DNA of 64,000 nucleotides from Peptoniphilaceae bacterium. Its GTDB lineage: Bacteria; Bacillota; Clostridia; Tissierellales; Peptoniphilaceae. The DNA lies in contig CAJUSY010000034.1 in NCBI GenBank assembly GCA_910589545.1, positions 85,203-149,202 on the forward strand, written 5' to 3'. Below the pieces are notes generated by a model, which saw nothing but the letters and a program-made list of their open reading frames with translations, searched no databases and was not told the DNA's origin. Shown in pieces: positions 26,032-35,599 of the stretch (positions are counted from its first letter, which is position 1; every line of letters starts with the position of its first letter). The translations under genes and the position numbers were made by a program.

Positions 26032-26740
26032 CTTCTTCACCTTTAAAAACTTTCATAATATCTTCCATGTTTAAACGTCCGTCTAACTCTTTCTTTTCTG
26101 ACAAATATCCGTCTTTCAATAAAACAAGCTGATCACAAGACTCATTAATACTTTCCAAAATATGAGATGACATAAACACTGATCCATACTTTTTGTATTC
26201 TTTAATTAATTTATATAAGAAACTTGTAGATTCAAAATCTAACCCGTCGACCGGCTCATCTAATAAAACTAAAGGAAGCTTCAGTGACATAGCAGCAATA
26301 ATAAAAAACTTCTTCTTATTTCCCGTAGACAAGTCCTTGCAAGGTTTTTTCAAGTACTTTTTGAAATTAAATTCCTCAATCATGTACTCTTCATAGCTTT
26401 TATCAAAATTTCTGTTATATGATTTGTGCAAGAAGTTGTTGTATTCTTCAAAAGTCCAATACTTAAATGAATTATCTTCTGTAAACACTGCTATCCTATT
26501 TAATTTAAAATTTTCATCAGAAAAATCAGAACCATTGTCCATGAATTTCATATTTTTTACACTAAACTTAGGATGAATATCCATTAAAGTTTTTATTAGA
26601 GTTGTCTTTCCAGAGCCGTTTGAACCAACTAATGCCACATTTTCATTATTGTTTATATGAAAACTGACATCCTTTAAAACCAGATTACCTTCTTCGTACC
26701 ATGATTTTAAATTTTCGAACAACAAAATTACATTATTCAT
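26024..26740 (-). CDS. ABC transporter ATP-binding protein
   Basis: 238 aa. Walker A GSNGSGKTT, signature region DLSTGNKKKFFIIAAM (the usual LSGGQ is LSTGN), Walker B LVLLDEPVDGLD and switch His in MSSHILES. The altered signature is common among ABC-2 exporter ATPases with LSTGMKK-type motifs. Preceded by GGAGG. It forms an operon with the overlapping membrane gene. Confidence 0.92.
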   Translation of the reverse strand: MNNVILLFENLKSWYEEGNLVLKDVSFHINNNENVALVGSNGSGKTTLIKTLMDIHPKFSVKNMKFMDNGSDFSDENFKLNRIAVFTEDNSFKYWTFEEYNNFLHKSYNRNFDKSYEEYMIEEFNFKKYLKKPCKDLSTGNKKKFFIIAAMSLKLPLVLLDEPVDGLDFESTSFLYKLIKEYKKYGSVFMSSHILESINESCDQLVLLKDGYLSEKKELDGRLNMEDIMKVFKGEEDD

Positions 26741-26927
26741 ATATACCTCCAGGTTGTCATAGCTTTCCTACTTATATGATTAAACACAAGCATCATAGAA
26801 ACAATAAATACATGTAAAATATTTGTAAAAATATCGAAAATTCGTATAAATAGCTTATTTTTCGCGAATAATCGGGTATAAATAAAAATGAATACACGTG
26901 CAATTAAAGTGATTGAAAGGAAAAGAA

Positions 26928-27881
26928 GTGAGGAAAAAATACAGGGATAAATTTACCAATCCCGAAATCGTAAAACGAATTGAACAAATAGAAAATTCTC
27001 CACAAATGCAATCAAAACTACATTCAGTAAAAAATGGAATGAAGAAAAACGTCATTAATCCATTTGTAATAGTTATTGGTGCTATATTCGTATTTATTGC
27101 ATTAAGAGCAATGCTAGATATTTATTCATTTCTTGTAATAGCAGCTTTAGTGTATTTTTGGAAAAAATATTCAAAACAACGAAGAAAAGAACTTGCAAAA
27201 TCCTACATTGATAATTTCCTATTACCAGTGTTAAAGGAAATCTTGCCTGACACAACAATTGATTATTCCAAGAAAATTGATTTAAAAGTAATGAAAAGGT
27301 TGGTTCCTGATTCTCAGTATTATTTTGGAAACTGTCACATAGTATTTGGCGATGATTACAAAACAGAGTTTTCTAATATGCAAGCTTTCACAGAAACTGA
27401 AGATAGCGAAGGACACACACGACAAACTATCGATTTTTGTGGACAGGTTTTGATGGCGAAATTAGACACTAAAATAAATGGACACATAAGAGTAGTTCCT
27501 ATAAAAAAAGGTAAAGTACTTGGGCTTAGAAATCATGGAAACTACGGAAAGAAAACAAAAATAGAAAAAGGAATTGAGACGGAATCCCTTGAATTTAACA
27601 ACTCATACGCAATATATTCAACCGATGATTTCTACACAAGATTAATTCTAGATCCTAAAATTATAGAGTTATTGAACGATTGGAAAGAAAAAATGAGAGT
27701 GTGCTTATACATGAATGAACAATACATCTCCGTATCATTTGAATCAAATGAGTTTTTATTTACATTACCACAAACGAAAAAACAAGTTGATGAATTGTCG
27801 CTTTCAACAGAATACGAAAAAGTTAGAGAAAAATTATCAGGATTTTACTCTCTAATAGATATAATAGGTGAAAAATTATAG
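26928..27881 (+). CDS. DUF3137-family membrane protein
   Basis: 317 aa. A basic N-terminal region is followed by two close hydrophobic segments (about residues 45-80, VINPFVIVIGAIFVFIALRAML and FLVIAALVYFW), then a soluble beta-rich domain (about 95-315). Layout and pairing with LemA fit DUF3137. The GTG at 26928 is chosen because AAAGGA lies 7 bases before it; a TTG five codons upstream lacks this. It precedes lemA by 9 bases, so the two proteins likely work together at the membrane. Function unknown. Confidence 0.78.
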   Translation: MRKKYRDKFTNPEIVKRIEQIENSPQMQSKLHSVKNGMKKNVINPFVIVIGAIFVFIALRAMLDIYSFLVIAALVYFWKKYSKQRRKELAKSYIDNFLLPVLKEILPDTTIDYSKKIDLKVMKRLVPDSQYYFGNCHIVFGDDYKTEFSNMQAFTETEDSEGHTRQTIDFCGQVLMAKLDTKINGHIRVVPIKKGKVLGLRNHGNYGKKTKIEKGIETESLEFNNSYAIYSTDDFYTRLILDPKIIELLNDWKEKMRVCLYMNEQYISVSFESNEFLFTLPQTKKQVDELSLSTEYEKVREKLSGFYSLIDIIGEKL

Positions 27882-27890
27882 GGAGAAGTT

Positions 27891-28469
27891 ATGGACAGAT
27901 TTTTAAATTCGGAGTTCACAGCAATTGGAATAATTGCATTAATTATTTTTATAGTATTAATTTGGTGGGTAAAAACATCGAATAGATTTAACCGATACAA
28001 AGTCGTAATAGACGAATCCAAGAAAAACGTAGACATTGCACTAGCCAAAAGATATGACACAATTTGTGAAATGATAAAAGTTGCCAAATCATACGCAAGA
28101 CATGAAGCCTCAACTTTTTCGGATGTAATTAAGCTTCGACAAAATGCAAATATTAAAGAATTCAACACTGCAATACAAAACCAAGACAAAGAAATTAGCA
28201 AAATATTTGCACTTGCTGAAAGCTATCCGGACCTTAAATCATCACAAGAATTCATCAATCTACAAGATGAAATCAGTGATGAAAATGAACAGTTAGCAGC
28301 CGCAAAACGAATTGTTAATAATAACATCAGCATAATAAACCAAGAAATAGTATCATTTCCAAAATCTGTTGTCGCAAAATCTAAAGGATTGAAAGAAATG
28401 GAATTTCTGAAAGAACAAAACATAGACAGCAAAAGATCGATAAATGAATTCGACTACGATGTAAAATAA
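27891..28469 (+). CDS. LemA family protein
   Basis: 192 aa. One N-terminal membrane helix (about residues 10-28), then the LemA helical domain with the hallmark SNRFNRYKVVIDESKKNVDIAL, AKRYDTICEMIKVAKSYARHE and LQDEISDENEQLAAAKRIVNNN segments. The bulk should form an elongated helical bundle with a short extracytoplasmic N-terminus. Operon partner of the DUF3137 gene; terminated by the hairpin at 28491-28527. Confidence 0.92.
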   Translation: MDRFLNSEFTAIGIIALIIFIVLIWWVKTSNRFNRYKVVIDESKKNVDIALAKRYDTICEMIKVAKSYARHEASTFSDVIKLRQNANIKEFNTAIQNQDKEISKIFALAESYPDLKSSQEFINLQDEISDENEQLAAAKRIVNNNISIINQEIVSFPKSVVAKSKGLKEMEFLKEQNIDSKRSINEFDYDVK

Positions 28470-28490
28470 GTTGTAAAATAATACAAAAGA

Positions 28491-28527
28491 TAACTTCCGA
28501 AATCATAATGATTTCGGGAGTTTTTTA
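28491..28527 (+). terminator. Intrinsic terminator after lemA
   Basis: AACTTCCGAAATC pairs with GATTTCGGGAGTT (one G-U), then TTTTT. Confidence 0.85.
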
Positions 28528-28607
28528 TTGTCAAAATGTTTTCAAGTAAATTCAAAAAAAGGCGAAGATTGATATATAAATTAATAAGAAAATATTCAAT
28601 AAAAACA

Positions 28608-28636
28608 TTGAAAAAAATACATATAAGGAATACAAT
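28608..28636 (+). promoter_or_regulatory. Promoter of the first LRR/CWB2 surface gene
   Basis: TTGAAA (28608-28613), 17-base spacer, TACAAT (28631-28636). The same promoter and downstream leader are repeated before the paralogue at 30885-30913. A hairpin TTTTGC/GCAAAA follows in the 5' leader at about 28650-28676. Confidence 0.75.
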
Positions 28637-28699
28637 ATAGATAACAAAAGATTTTTGCGATTAAGGTTTGCAAAAGTCAATAAAAAACGGAGGAAAAAC

Positions 28700-30808
28700 A
28701 TGAAAAAAACAAGTAAGTTAATCAAAGTAATCCTTGTATTTGCAATGATTATAGGAGCATTTTCATTCAACTCATCATTTGCAGCAGCGCAAGATGTTGA
28801 AATAAATGAAACAAATTTTCCTGATGCTAAGTTCAGGGAATATGTAAAAGAATTTGATAATAATAGAAATGGCAAATTAAGTAATTCTGAAATTAACGTG
28901 GTAAAAAATATTGACGTTTCCGAAAAAAATATCAAATCAATAAAAGGTGTGGAATTTTTTGTTGATTTGGAAGAGCTTGAATGCGTAAAGAATAAAATTA
29001 GTGATATTAATGTTAGTAAAAATACTAAGCTCAAGAAATTAAATTGTGAATGGAATGAGTTAACAAATTTAGATGTTACTAAAAACACATCACTAATTGA
29101 GTTGAGATGCGGAATTAATCATCTAACAACAATTGATTTAAAAAATAATAAGAATCTTAGAGTTTTGTGGTGTCAAACAAATAGATTTACAAATCTTGAT
29201 ATTAGCCAAAACACATCATTAAGAGAAATGTTCTGTGCAAAAAATGAAATTAGTAATCTTGATTTAAGTAATAATAAAGAACTTAAAATTCTAGATATTG
29301 GAGAAAATTATCTAGAAAAACTAGATCTGTCTAAGAATATCAAATTAGAAAAGCTTAAAATTTATACAAATAAACTTAAAAACATTGATGTTAGTAATAA
29401 TTTAGAACTAGGTGAATTAGATTGTCAAGAAAATTTACTTAAAAATATTGATTTGAAAAACAATAAGAAACTTTATTATCTTGATTGTTCTAATAATAAA
29501 CTTAAAAATTTAGATTTGAGCAATAATGGTGGGCTAATGTCATTGCTCATTAGCGAGAATGATTTTGAAATTATTGATTTATCACCACTTAAAGAGCTTA
29601 CTATATTTCAATGTGTTAAGAATAAATTGACATCACTATATACTGCTAATAACCCAAGATTGACTAACTTTTATGGTTTGAATCAAACATTTGATATTTA
29701 TATCAATAGCAAAGATAATTCATTTGATATAACAAAATTTCCAGGAAGCTTTGACAAAGCAAAAGTTCAAAATTTAAAATCAGCTGTGATAAAGGGTAAT
29801 AAACTTATTGTAAATAAAAACGCTAAAAAAGTAACTTATGAATATCAAACAAGTGATCGTGTTAAATTTAATGTAACTTTGAATGTGAAATTATCAGATA
29901 AGCCAGAAAAAGTTGATAAAAATAGAATTGCAGGTTCTGACAGAATTGCAACAGCTATCGAAGTATCCAAGAAATACTACAATACAGCACATACTGTAAT
30001 CATCGCAAGAAGCGATATGTATCCAGATTCCTTAACGGCATCACCACTTGCAAAAGCATTGAAAGCACCAATTTTATTGACACAAAAAGATGAATTGGAT
30101 GACAGGGTGATGGATGAAATTGCAAGACTTGGCGTTAAGAACGTAATAATTGTAGGTGGAGAAAGTTCTATAAATTCAGCGGTAGAATCCTTGTTATATA
30201 AATATGACAAAGACCATGAAATAGAAAGAATCTCTGGTAAAAATAGATACGAAACATCTGCAGCGTTAGCTACAAAATTAATAGAAGTTGCAGGAAACAA
30301 AAACACTGCAATTATCGCAAGTGGAGAAAATTTCGCGGATGCATTAACAGCAGGGGCTTTCGCATCAGAGAAATCATATCCAATACTTTTAGTACAAAAA
30401 TCATCCATTAATTCTAGCATAGCAAAAGTTATAAAAGGCAATAAAATAAATAAAACATGTATAGCTGGAGGATTAAATTCAGTATCATCAAAAGTTCAAA
30501 AACAACTTTCTGAAGATACACAAAGAATTTCGGGATCTGACAGATATGAAACAGCAGTAAAAATTGCAGAAAAACTATTTGAAGGAAAACAATCATTCGT
30601 AGCAAGTGGAGAAGTATTTGCAGATGCACTTGTAGTATCGCCAGTAGCAGGAAGATTATCATCACCAATATTATTGGTAAATAGAAAAGAATCACCAAAA
30701 ACAATTAAAGAATACGTAAAAGAAAAAATAACAGAAATTACTGTAATAGGTGGAAAGAAATTCGTTCCAAGCTCAATAGTAACAGACTTAGAAGCAGCAA
30801 TAAAATAA
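28700..30808 (+). CDS. Leucine-rich-repeat surface protein with three CWB2 repeats
   Basis: 702 aa; ATG 28700 after CGGAGG. Signal peptide to about residue 29 (IIGAFSFNSSFAAA). An N-terminal cap DVEINETNFPDAKFREYVKEF with an EF-hand-like DNNRNGKLS loop is followed by about ten leucine-rich repeats of the NLDLSNNKEL.KLDxxxN type (about 75-340). The C-terminal 290 residues hold three CWB2 (PF04122-type) modules, each beginning R-I-x-G-x-x-R and carrying GENFADAL/GEVFADAL and IIVGG-type motifs. CWB2 binds wall polymer without covalent attachment. The LRR region suggests host or partner binding. Confidence 0.92.
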   Translation: MKKTSKLIKVILVFAMIIGAFSFNSSFAAAQDVEINETNFPDAKFREYVKEFDNNRNGKLSNSEINVVKNIDVSEKNIKSIKGVEFFVDLEELECVKNKISDINVSKNTKLKKLNCEWNELTNLDVTKNTSLIELRCGINHLTTIDLKNNKNLRVLWCQTNRFTNLDISQNTSLREMFCAKNEISNLDLSNNKELKILDIGENYLEKLDLSKNIKLEKLKIYTNKLKNIDVSNNLELGELDCQENLLKNIDLKNNKKLYYLDCSNNKLKNLDLSNNGGLMSLLISENDFEIIDLSPLKELTIFQCVKNKLTSLYTANNPRLTNFYGLNQTFDIYINSKDNSFDITKFPGSFDKAKVQNLKSAVIKGNKLIVNKNAKKVTYEYQTSDRVKFNVTLNVKLSDKPEKVDKNRIAGSDRIATAIEVSKKYYNTAHTVIIARSDMYPDSLTASPLAKALKAPILLTQKDELDDRVMDEIARLGVKNVIIVGGESSINSAVESLLYKYDKDHEIERISGKNRYETSAALATKLIEVAGNKNTAIIASGENFADALTAGAFASEKSYPILLVQKSSINSSIAKVIKGNKINKTCIAGGLNSVSSKVQKQLSEDTQRISGSDRYETAVKIAEKLFEGKQSFVASGEVFADALVVSPVAGRLSSPILLVNRKESPKTIKEYVKEKITEITVIGGKKFVPSSIVTDLEAAIK

Positions 30809-30816
30809 TAACATAT

Positions 30817-30849
30817 AAAAACCAGAGTTTTTATACAGCTCTGGTTTTT
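30817..30849 (+). terminator. Intrinsic terminator between the two surface-protein genes
   Basis: AAAACCAGAG pairs with CTCTGGTTTTT. Confidence 0.85.
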
Positions 30850-30884
30850 AGTATGAAATAAAAGAAAAATAATTCATAAAAACA

Positions 30885-30913
30885 TTGCAAAAAATATATA
30901 TAGGGGATACAAT
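30885..30913 (+). promoter_or_regulatory. Promoter of the second LRR/CWB2 surface gene
   Basis: TTGCAA (30885-30890), 17-base spacer, TACAAT (30908-30913). Flanking bases, including AAAACATTG upstream and ATAG.TAAC downstream, match the first copy. Its leader hairpin is GACTTTTG/CAAAAGT at about 30928-30957. Confidence 0.7.
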
Positions 30914-30977
30914 ATAGTTAACCAAAAGACTTTTGCAAATAGGAAATCACAAAAGTTAATAAAAATGGAGGGAAATT

Positions 30978-32870
30978 ATGAAAAAATTTAGTAAGTTGAT
31001 CAAAGTAATCCTTGCTTTTGCATTGATTATAGGAGCATTTTCATTTAATTCATCATTTGCTGATGGCCAAGATGTTGAAATAAATGAAACAAACTTTCCT
31101 GATGCTAAGTTCAGGGAATATGTAAAAGAATTTGATAAAAATCGAGACGAAAAATTAAGCGAAGAAGAAATTAAATCTGTAACAGGGATTGATACAAGTG
31201 TGAATTCGCCAAAAAACTTTAAAGGTATTGAGTATTTTACTGAGATAAAATCATTTTATACATCTCATAATGCAATAAATATTGATTTATCTAAAAATAC
31301 AAAAATTGAGAAAATCTACTGCACTTTTAACGAAAATTTAAAAGAATTGGATTTAAGTAAAAACACAGAGTTAAAAGAATTAGACTTATCAAATAATGCT
31401 CTTACAAAATTAGATTTGAGTAATAATAGCAAACTTGAAGAAGTTAAATTATGGCAAAACAAAATAAAAGAAATTAATCTTACAAATTGTGTAAACTTAA
31501 AAAAACTAACTTTAACTTTTAATAAGTTAAAGGAATTAGATTTGTCAGATTGTATAAATCTTAAGGAGCTTGATTGTGATAATAACAATCTAGAAACAAT
31601 AGATATTAGTAAGAATAAACATTTACAAAGCATAAATGCTAGAAGTAATAGATTACAATCGATAGACACCACTAAAAATCGAGAATTAAGTTTCTTCGTA
31701 GTTGACTTGCAAACATTTGATTATTATACAGACATTGATCACAAGGTTATTTATTTAGAAAAACTTCCTGGTAATCCTAATCCAAAAAGAATAAAGGAAC
31801 TAGAAAATGGTAAACTCGTAGGAAACAAAATAGTGTTGGATAAGGGTAAAGAATCTGTAAGATATTCTTACGAAAGTAGACCTGGAGAAATTCAACGTGA
31901 ATTTGGAGATTTATTGAGGATACAAATAAATGTAAAAACAGGATTTACAGAAGAGGAAGACCAACCATCTGAGAAACCGCAACCAACAGAAGAAAATAGA
32001 ATTTCAGGTAGAAATAGAATATCTACAGCAATTGAAGTATCCAAAAAATACTATGAAAAAGCAAACACAGTAATAATTGCCAGAAGTGATGAATATCCTG
32101 ACTCACTAACAGCATCACCATTAGCAAAAAAATTGAATGCGCCTATATTATTGACATCCAAAAATGAATTAGAAGAACCGGTAAAAGCAGAACTTAAAAG
32201 ATTAAAAGCAACTAATATAATTATCGTAGGTGGAGTAAATTCTATATCAACTAAAGTAGAAAAATCCTTAAGACAATATGATAAAGATATAGAAAGAATA
32301 GCTGGACGCAGTAGATATGAAACATCTGCAGCGATAGCAGAAAGACTTTTAAAACTATCTAAAAAACAAACTGCGATAATAGCAAGTGGAGAAAACTTTG
32401 CGGATGCATTAACAGCAGGTGCCTATGCGGCAAAACAAGAGTATCCAATACTACTAGTACAAAAAACAACAGTTGATACACAAATTACAAAAGTTCTAAA
32501 CAAATATATCAATAAAACAATAATAGCAGGAGGAGTAAACTCCGTATCAGAAAAAGTAAAAAAAGATCTACCAAAGAACACAGAAAGAATTGCAGGAAAA
32601 AGTAGATACGATACAGCAGCACAAATTGCAGAAAGATTATTCAAGTCAGAAAAAGCATTTGTAGCAAGTGGAGAAGTATTTGCAGATGCGTTAGTAGTAT
32701 CACCAGTAGCAGGAAGACTTTCATCACCTATATTATTAGTAAATAGAAAAGAATCACCAAAAACAATTATTGAATATGTAAAAGAATCAGTAACAGAAAT
32801 TACAGTAATAGGTGGAAAGAAATTCGTTCCAAGCTCAATAGTAACAGACTTAGAAGCAGCAATAAAATAA
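30978..32870 (+). CDS. Paralogous leucine-rich-repeat/CWB2 surface protein
   Basis: 630 aa, paralogue of the preceding gene. The signal peptide and cap (DVEINETNFPDAKFREYVKEF) are almost identical. The LRR part is shorter (about six to seven repeats, residues 90-245) and diverged. A short linker with EEEDQPSEKPQPTEENR follows, then three CWB2 modules whose last about 60 residues are near-identical to the neighbour. The pattern (conserved ends, divergent ligand-facing middle) is what duplication followed by diversification would leave. Non-covalent wall attachment expected. Own promoter and terminator. Confidence 0.92.
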   Translation: MKKFSKLIKVILAFALIIGAFSFNSSFADGQDVEINETNFPDAKFREYVKEFDKNRDEKLSEEEIKSVTGIDTSVNSPKNFKGIEYFTEIKSFYTSHNAINIDLSKNTKIEKIYCTFNENLKELDLSKNTELKELDLSNNALTKLDLSNNSKLEEVKLWQNKIKEINLTNCVNLKKLTLTFNKLKELDLSDCINLKELDCDNNNLETIDISKNKHLQSINARSNRLQSIDTTKNRELSFFVVDLQTFDYYTDIDHKVIYLEKLPGNPNPKRIKELENGKLVGNKIVLDKGKESVRYSYESRPGEIQREFGDLLRIQINVKTGFTEEEDQPSEKPQPTEENRISGRNRISTAIEVSKKYYEKANTVIIARSDEYPDSLTASPLAKKLNAPILLTSKNELEEPVKAELKRLKATNIIIVGGVNSISTKVEKSLRQYDKDIERIAGRSRYETSAAIAERLLKLSKKQTAIIASGENFADALTAGAYAAKQEYPILLVQKTTVDTQITKVLNKYINKTIIAGGVNSVSEKVKKDLPKNTERIAGKSRYDTAAQIAERLFKSEKAFVASGEVFADALVVSPVAGRLSSPILLVNRKESPKTIIEYVKESVTEITVIGGKKFVPSSIVTDLEAAIK

Positions 32871-32879
32871 TAGCACACA

Positions 32880-32912
32880 AAATCAGAGCTGAATAAAAAG
32901 CTCTGATTTTTT
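32880..32912 (+). terminator. Intrinsic terminator
   Basis: AATCAGAGCT pairs perfectly with AGCTCTGATT, followed by TTTT. Confidence 0.85.
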
Positions 32913-32971
32913 AATGAGTAATTTAAAATTCTCCTTTGTCACAGATATCGTATCATATCCGTGACAAAACT

Positions 32972-33880
32972 CTATTTCTTCCTATAACCACAAACTCTCG
33001 CAAATCGCAAAGCTTTTGGAACCACTTTGAAATCCAAGAAATCAGTCGTGAAGATTTCTCCATCGACATTGACCATCAATTCCTTTTCGAATTTGATACT
33101 TCCTTTAGTCAATTTTTGAAAATGAATAAGAGGATGTGACAGATGAGCACCTTTTTTGTATTTAAAAATCAAAGGAATTATCTTGTACAAAGGCATTGTT
33201 TCTGCCAAGCACATTTCCAACACCCCATCGGTCAAATTCACATATGGTGAAGGATTGAATCCTCCTCCGTAGAAACCACCATTGCAAATGGCACCTAAAA
33301 GATAATATCCTTTCAAATTCACATCTCCGTTTTGTCCGTTACTTGTACTAGATTCCAGCCTGTATTTTGGAATTTTAAATATATTTTGAAAAACGGCAAG
33401 AGGATATGCATTTGCCCTGAGTTTTGGGTTTTTCTTCAACAAATTATACGCAGAATTTAAAATCACTGTATCAAAACCAAAGCTTAGTACGTTCACACAA
33501 TATCTTCCGTTGACTTTGATTAAATCGATATCGTCTATAACGGGCTTGATTGTGTTTTCGATTCTGAAGTTTGAATAATCGAAATTCTTAGAAAAATCAT
33601 TCGCAGTTCCCGATGGGATAAGTCCCACACTAAACTTTGCGCTGGTTTCTTTCATTTCATTAACTACTTCATTCAACGTTCCATCTCCAGAACACACATA
33701 CAATACCACATCAGAACAATCGCTGTATTGTCGCACGATTTCTGATGCGTGGTTTTTGTGTTCTGTTTTTATTATTGTATATTTCAAATTATTTTCGCTG
33801 TAACACTTAACAATTGAGTGCTCTAACTCTGAAAAAGAGCCTCTTCCAGACTTGCTACTCAACAAAAATACGTATTTCAT
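32972..33880 (-). CDS. Diacylglycerol/lipid kinase, YegS/DgkB family
   Basis: 302 aa. Catalytic-domain motifs: NP/SGR nucleotide region as SSKSGRGSFSE, the key CSGDGTLNEVVNE motif (GGDGT type) and LIPSGTANDFSKNFDY. The C-terminal beta-sandwich includes GAICNGGFYGGGFNPSP and DGVLEMCLAE. Such enzymes phosphorylate diacylglycerol or related lipids at the membrane surface. The first-motif Gly-Gly is Ser-Gly here, a common variant. GGTGAT precedes the start; monocistronic. Confidence 0.9.
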   Translation of the reverse strand: MKYVFLLSSKSGRGSFSELEHSIVKCYSENNLKYTIIKTEHKNHASEIVRQYSDCSDVVLYVCSGDGTLNEVVNEMKETSAKFSVGLIPSGTANDFSKNFDYSNFRIENTIKPVIDDIDLIKVNGRYCVNVLSFGFDTVILNSAYNLLKKNPKLRANAYPLAVFQNIFKIPKYRLESSTSNGQNGDVNLKGYYLLGAICNGGFYGGGFNPSPYVNLTDGVLEMCLAETMPLYKIIPLIFKYKKGAHLSHPLIHFQKLTKGSIKFEKELMVNVDGEIFTTDFLDFKVVPKALRFARVCGYRKK

Positions 33881-33950
33881 TTAATCACCATTCATATTAT
33901 AATATAAACATAAATACCTGTACATAGAATTTTAAGCAAAGGATGATATT

Positions 33951-34256
33951 ATGAACAAATTTGTTTACAGTGTAATTTATGCGTTGATAGTTGTGGTATT
34001 ATTTTCTTTATTCGAAAGAATTTTCAGAAATAGAAAAAACAATCCTACGCTCAATAAAGTTTACAAAATAATTATGGGAATTTTCTGGATAATCGCTGTA
34101 CTCGTAACGGTTTTGCTATACTGGGCAGGTTACGGATATTTTAAAGATGGAAATCCATCCGTTGCGACAAAGCTTTTTGTGTTTGGAATTTTGATGACTG
34201 TTAGCGTAGGATACAAGATTTATACTGTGTTTGGAAAAAATCATGAACATAATTAA
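33951..34256 (+). CDS. Small three-helix membrane protein
   Basis: 101 aa, AAAGGATG before the ATG. Hydrophobic helices at about residues 5-23, 42-62 and 72-91 separated by basic loops (ERIFRNRKNN). No family recognised. Its last 14 bases overlap the start of the AlkD-like gene, so the two are translationally coupled, which may or may not mean a shared job. Confidence 0.65.
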   Translation: MNKFVYSVIYALIVVVLFSLFERIFRNRKNNPTLNKVYKIIMGIFWIIAVLVTVLLYWAGYGYFKDGNPSVATKLFVFGILMTVSVGYKIYTVFGKNHEHN

Positions 34257-34920
34257 ACGACTAAAATCTTTGCAGGATTTAAAATACAGAGACTTTCAAG
34301 CAAAACTAATCCCAACCATAGACCAATCAACGATAATTGGAGTTAGAATGCCAGATTTGAGAAAATTAGCTAAAAAAATTGATGAAAAACAGGCACAAAT
34401 TTTCATGGAAGATTTGCCACACACATACTACGAAGAAAATATGCTTCATTCTATTTTGATTTCCAATATGAAAAATTATGACGATTGTATCGATAACTTG
34501 GAGAGATTTCTTCCATTTGTAGATAACTGGGCAGTGTGTGATTGTATTTCGCCAAAGATTTTCACGAAAAATACAGATAAATTAATCGGGAAAATAAAAT
34601 TGTGGGCACAATCATCTCACCCATATACCATTAGAGTGGCTATTTGTCTGTTGATGAAATATTTCTTGGATAATGAGTTCAAGGTAGAGTATTTGAAAAT
34701 AGCAACTGGAATCAGAAGCGAAGAATACTATGTAAATATGATGATTGCGTGGTTTTTTGCGACAGCATTGGCAAAACAATGGGACGATGTTGTATTCGTT
34801 TTGGAAGATAATTTGTTGGATAGTTGGACACACAATAAAACCATCCAAAAAGCGAGAGAAAGTTACAGAATTACTCCAGAACAAAAACAATATCTGAAAT
34901 CGTTAGAGAAAAGGAGATAA
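34243..34920 (+). CDS. AlkD-like DNA alkylation repair protein (HEAT-like repeats)
   Basis: 225 aa all-helical protein. GVRMPDLRKLAKKI, WAVCDCISPKIF (VDNWAVCD) and RVAICLLMKYFLD are typical of the AlkD/DUF DNA-alkylation-repair family, in which HEAT-like repeats cradle DNA and excise N3/N7-alkylated purines. The conserved Trp-Asp region is present as DNWAVCD. Whether it is a true glycosylase or a structural homologue cannot be said. Followed one base later by the NimA-like gene. Confidence 0.85.
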   Translation: MNIIKRLKSLQDLKYRDFQAKLIPTIDQSTIIGVRMPDLRKLAKKIDEKQAQIFMEDLPHTYYEENMLHSILISNMKNYDDCIDNLERFLPFVDNWAVCDCISPKIFTKNTDKLIGKIKLWAQSSHPYTIRVAICLLMKYFLDNEFKVEYLKIATGIRSEEYYVNMMIAWFFATALAKQWDDVVFVLEDNLLDSWTHNKTIQKARESYRITPEQKQYLKSLEKRR

Positions 34921-34921
34921 A

Positions 34922-35401
34922 ATGCGAAGAGAAGATCGTGAAGTATTAGATTTTGATGAACAATTGAAGATAATTGATCAGTGCGATGCTTGTAGGCTTG
35001 GACTTGTGGATGATGAGGGTTATCCGTATATTTTGCCGCTGAATTTTGGGTATGAAGTGATTGACAATGAATTGGTTTTGTATTTTCATGGAGCGTTGGA
35101 AGGATACAAATACGAACTCATAGACAAAAACAACAAGGCATCATTCGAGATGGACGCAGGTCATGATTTATATTCCGACAGAGAAAAAGGATACTGCACG
35201 ATGAATTACTACAGCATAATGGGAAAAGGAATCGTAGAATACGTTACTGATTCTGAAGAAAAATTCAAAGCACTAACTGTGATGACTGACAAATATCACA
35301 CAGAACATTTCGAATTCAATCCCAAAGCAATTCCAAGAACTAGAGTTTTCAAATTAACAGTAACATCTATGACAGCAAAGCATAAAGAAATGAAAAGATA
35401 A
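34922..35401 (+). CDS. Pyridoxamine-phosphate-oxidase-fold flavoprotein, NimA-like
   Basis: 159 aa split-barrel FMN protein. MRREDREVLDFDEQLKIIDQ, CRLGLVDDEGYPYILPLNFGYE and LVLYFHGALEGYKYELI are hallmarks of the nitroimidazole-resistance (Nim) subgroup, which also includes many housekeeping homologues. The nearby nitroreductases make a flavin-redox role plausible. Resistance itself cannot be inferred. Probably in one transcript with the two preceding genes. Confidence 0.85.
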   Translation: MRREDREVLDFDEQLKIIDQCDACRLGLVDDEGYPYILPLNFGYEVIDNELVLYFHGALEGYKYELIDKNNKASFEMDAGHDLYSDREKGYCTMNYYSIMGKGIVEYVTDSEEKFKALTVMTDKYHTEHFEFNPKAIPRTRVFKLTVTSMTAKHKEMKR

Positions 35402-35436
35402 ACCTATAAAACACAAAAACTATTAGTCAAAAAAGC

Positions 35437-35465
35437 TTGACAGTATAACTTATCAGCTGTATACT
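35437..35465 (+). promoter_or_regulatory. Promoter of the cold-shock gene
   Basis: TTGACA (35437-35442), 17-base spacer, TATACT (35460-35465). The start codon is at 35600, giving a 5' leader of roughly 130 bases, typical for cold-shock mRNAs. Confidence 0.8.
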
Positions 35466-35569
35466 GAAAAGGTAGTAAGTAATTAAGGTAGTGAATCAAA
35501 GTTTTGTAAAATATTTTATTCTCTTAAATTAATTAGTTATCACAAAAATAAAAATCGTACAGTGGTACA

Positions 35570-35587
35570 GTTATTCTACGGAATAAC
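35570..35587 (+). promoter_or_regulatory. C(UACG)G tetraloop hairpin abutting the csp ribosome binding site
   Basis: GTTATTC, loop TACG, GAATAAC: a perfect seven-pair stem closed by a C-G pair around UACG, a hyperstable UNCG tetraloop. The Shine-Dalgarno AAGGAGG (35588-35594) starts at the next base. Confidence 0.65.
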
Positions 35588-35599
35588 AAGGAGGATATT

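Noticed and set aside
28552..29088. Minus-strand 178-codon hydrophobic ORF opposite the LRR gene
   Set aside because: Its Leu/Phe/Ser composition is what the reverse complement of Asn/Lys-rich LRR codons gives; it crosses the promoter and signal peptide of the real gene.
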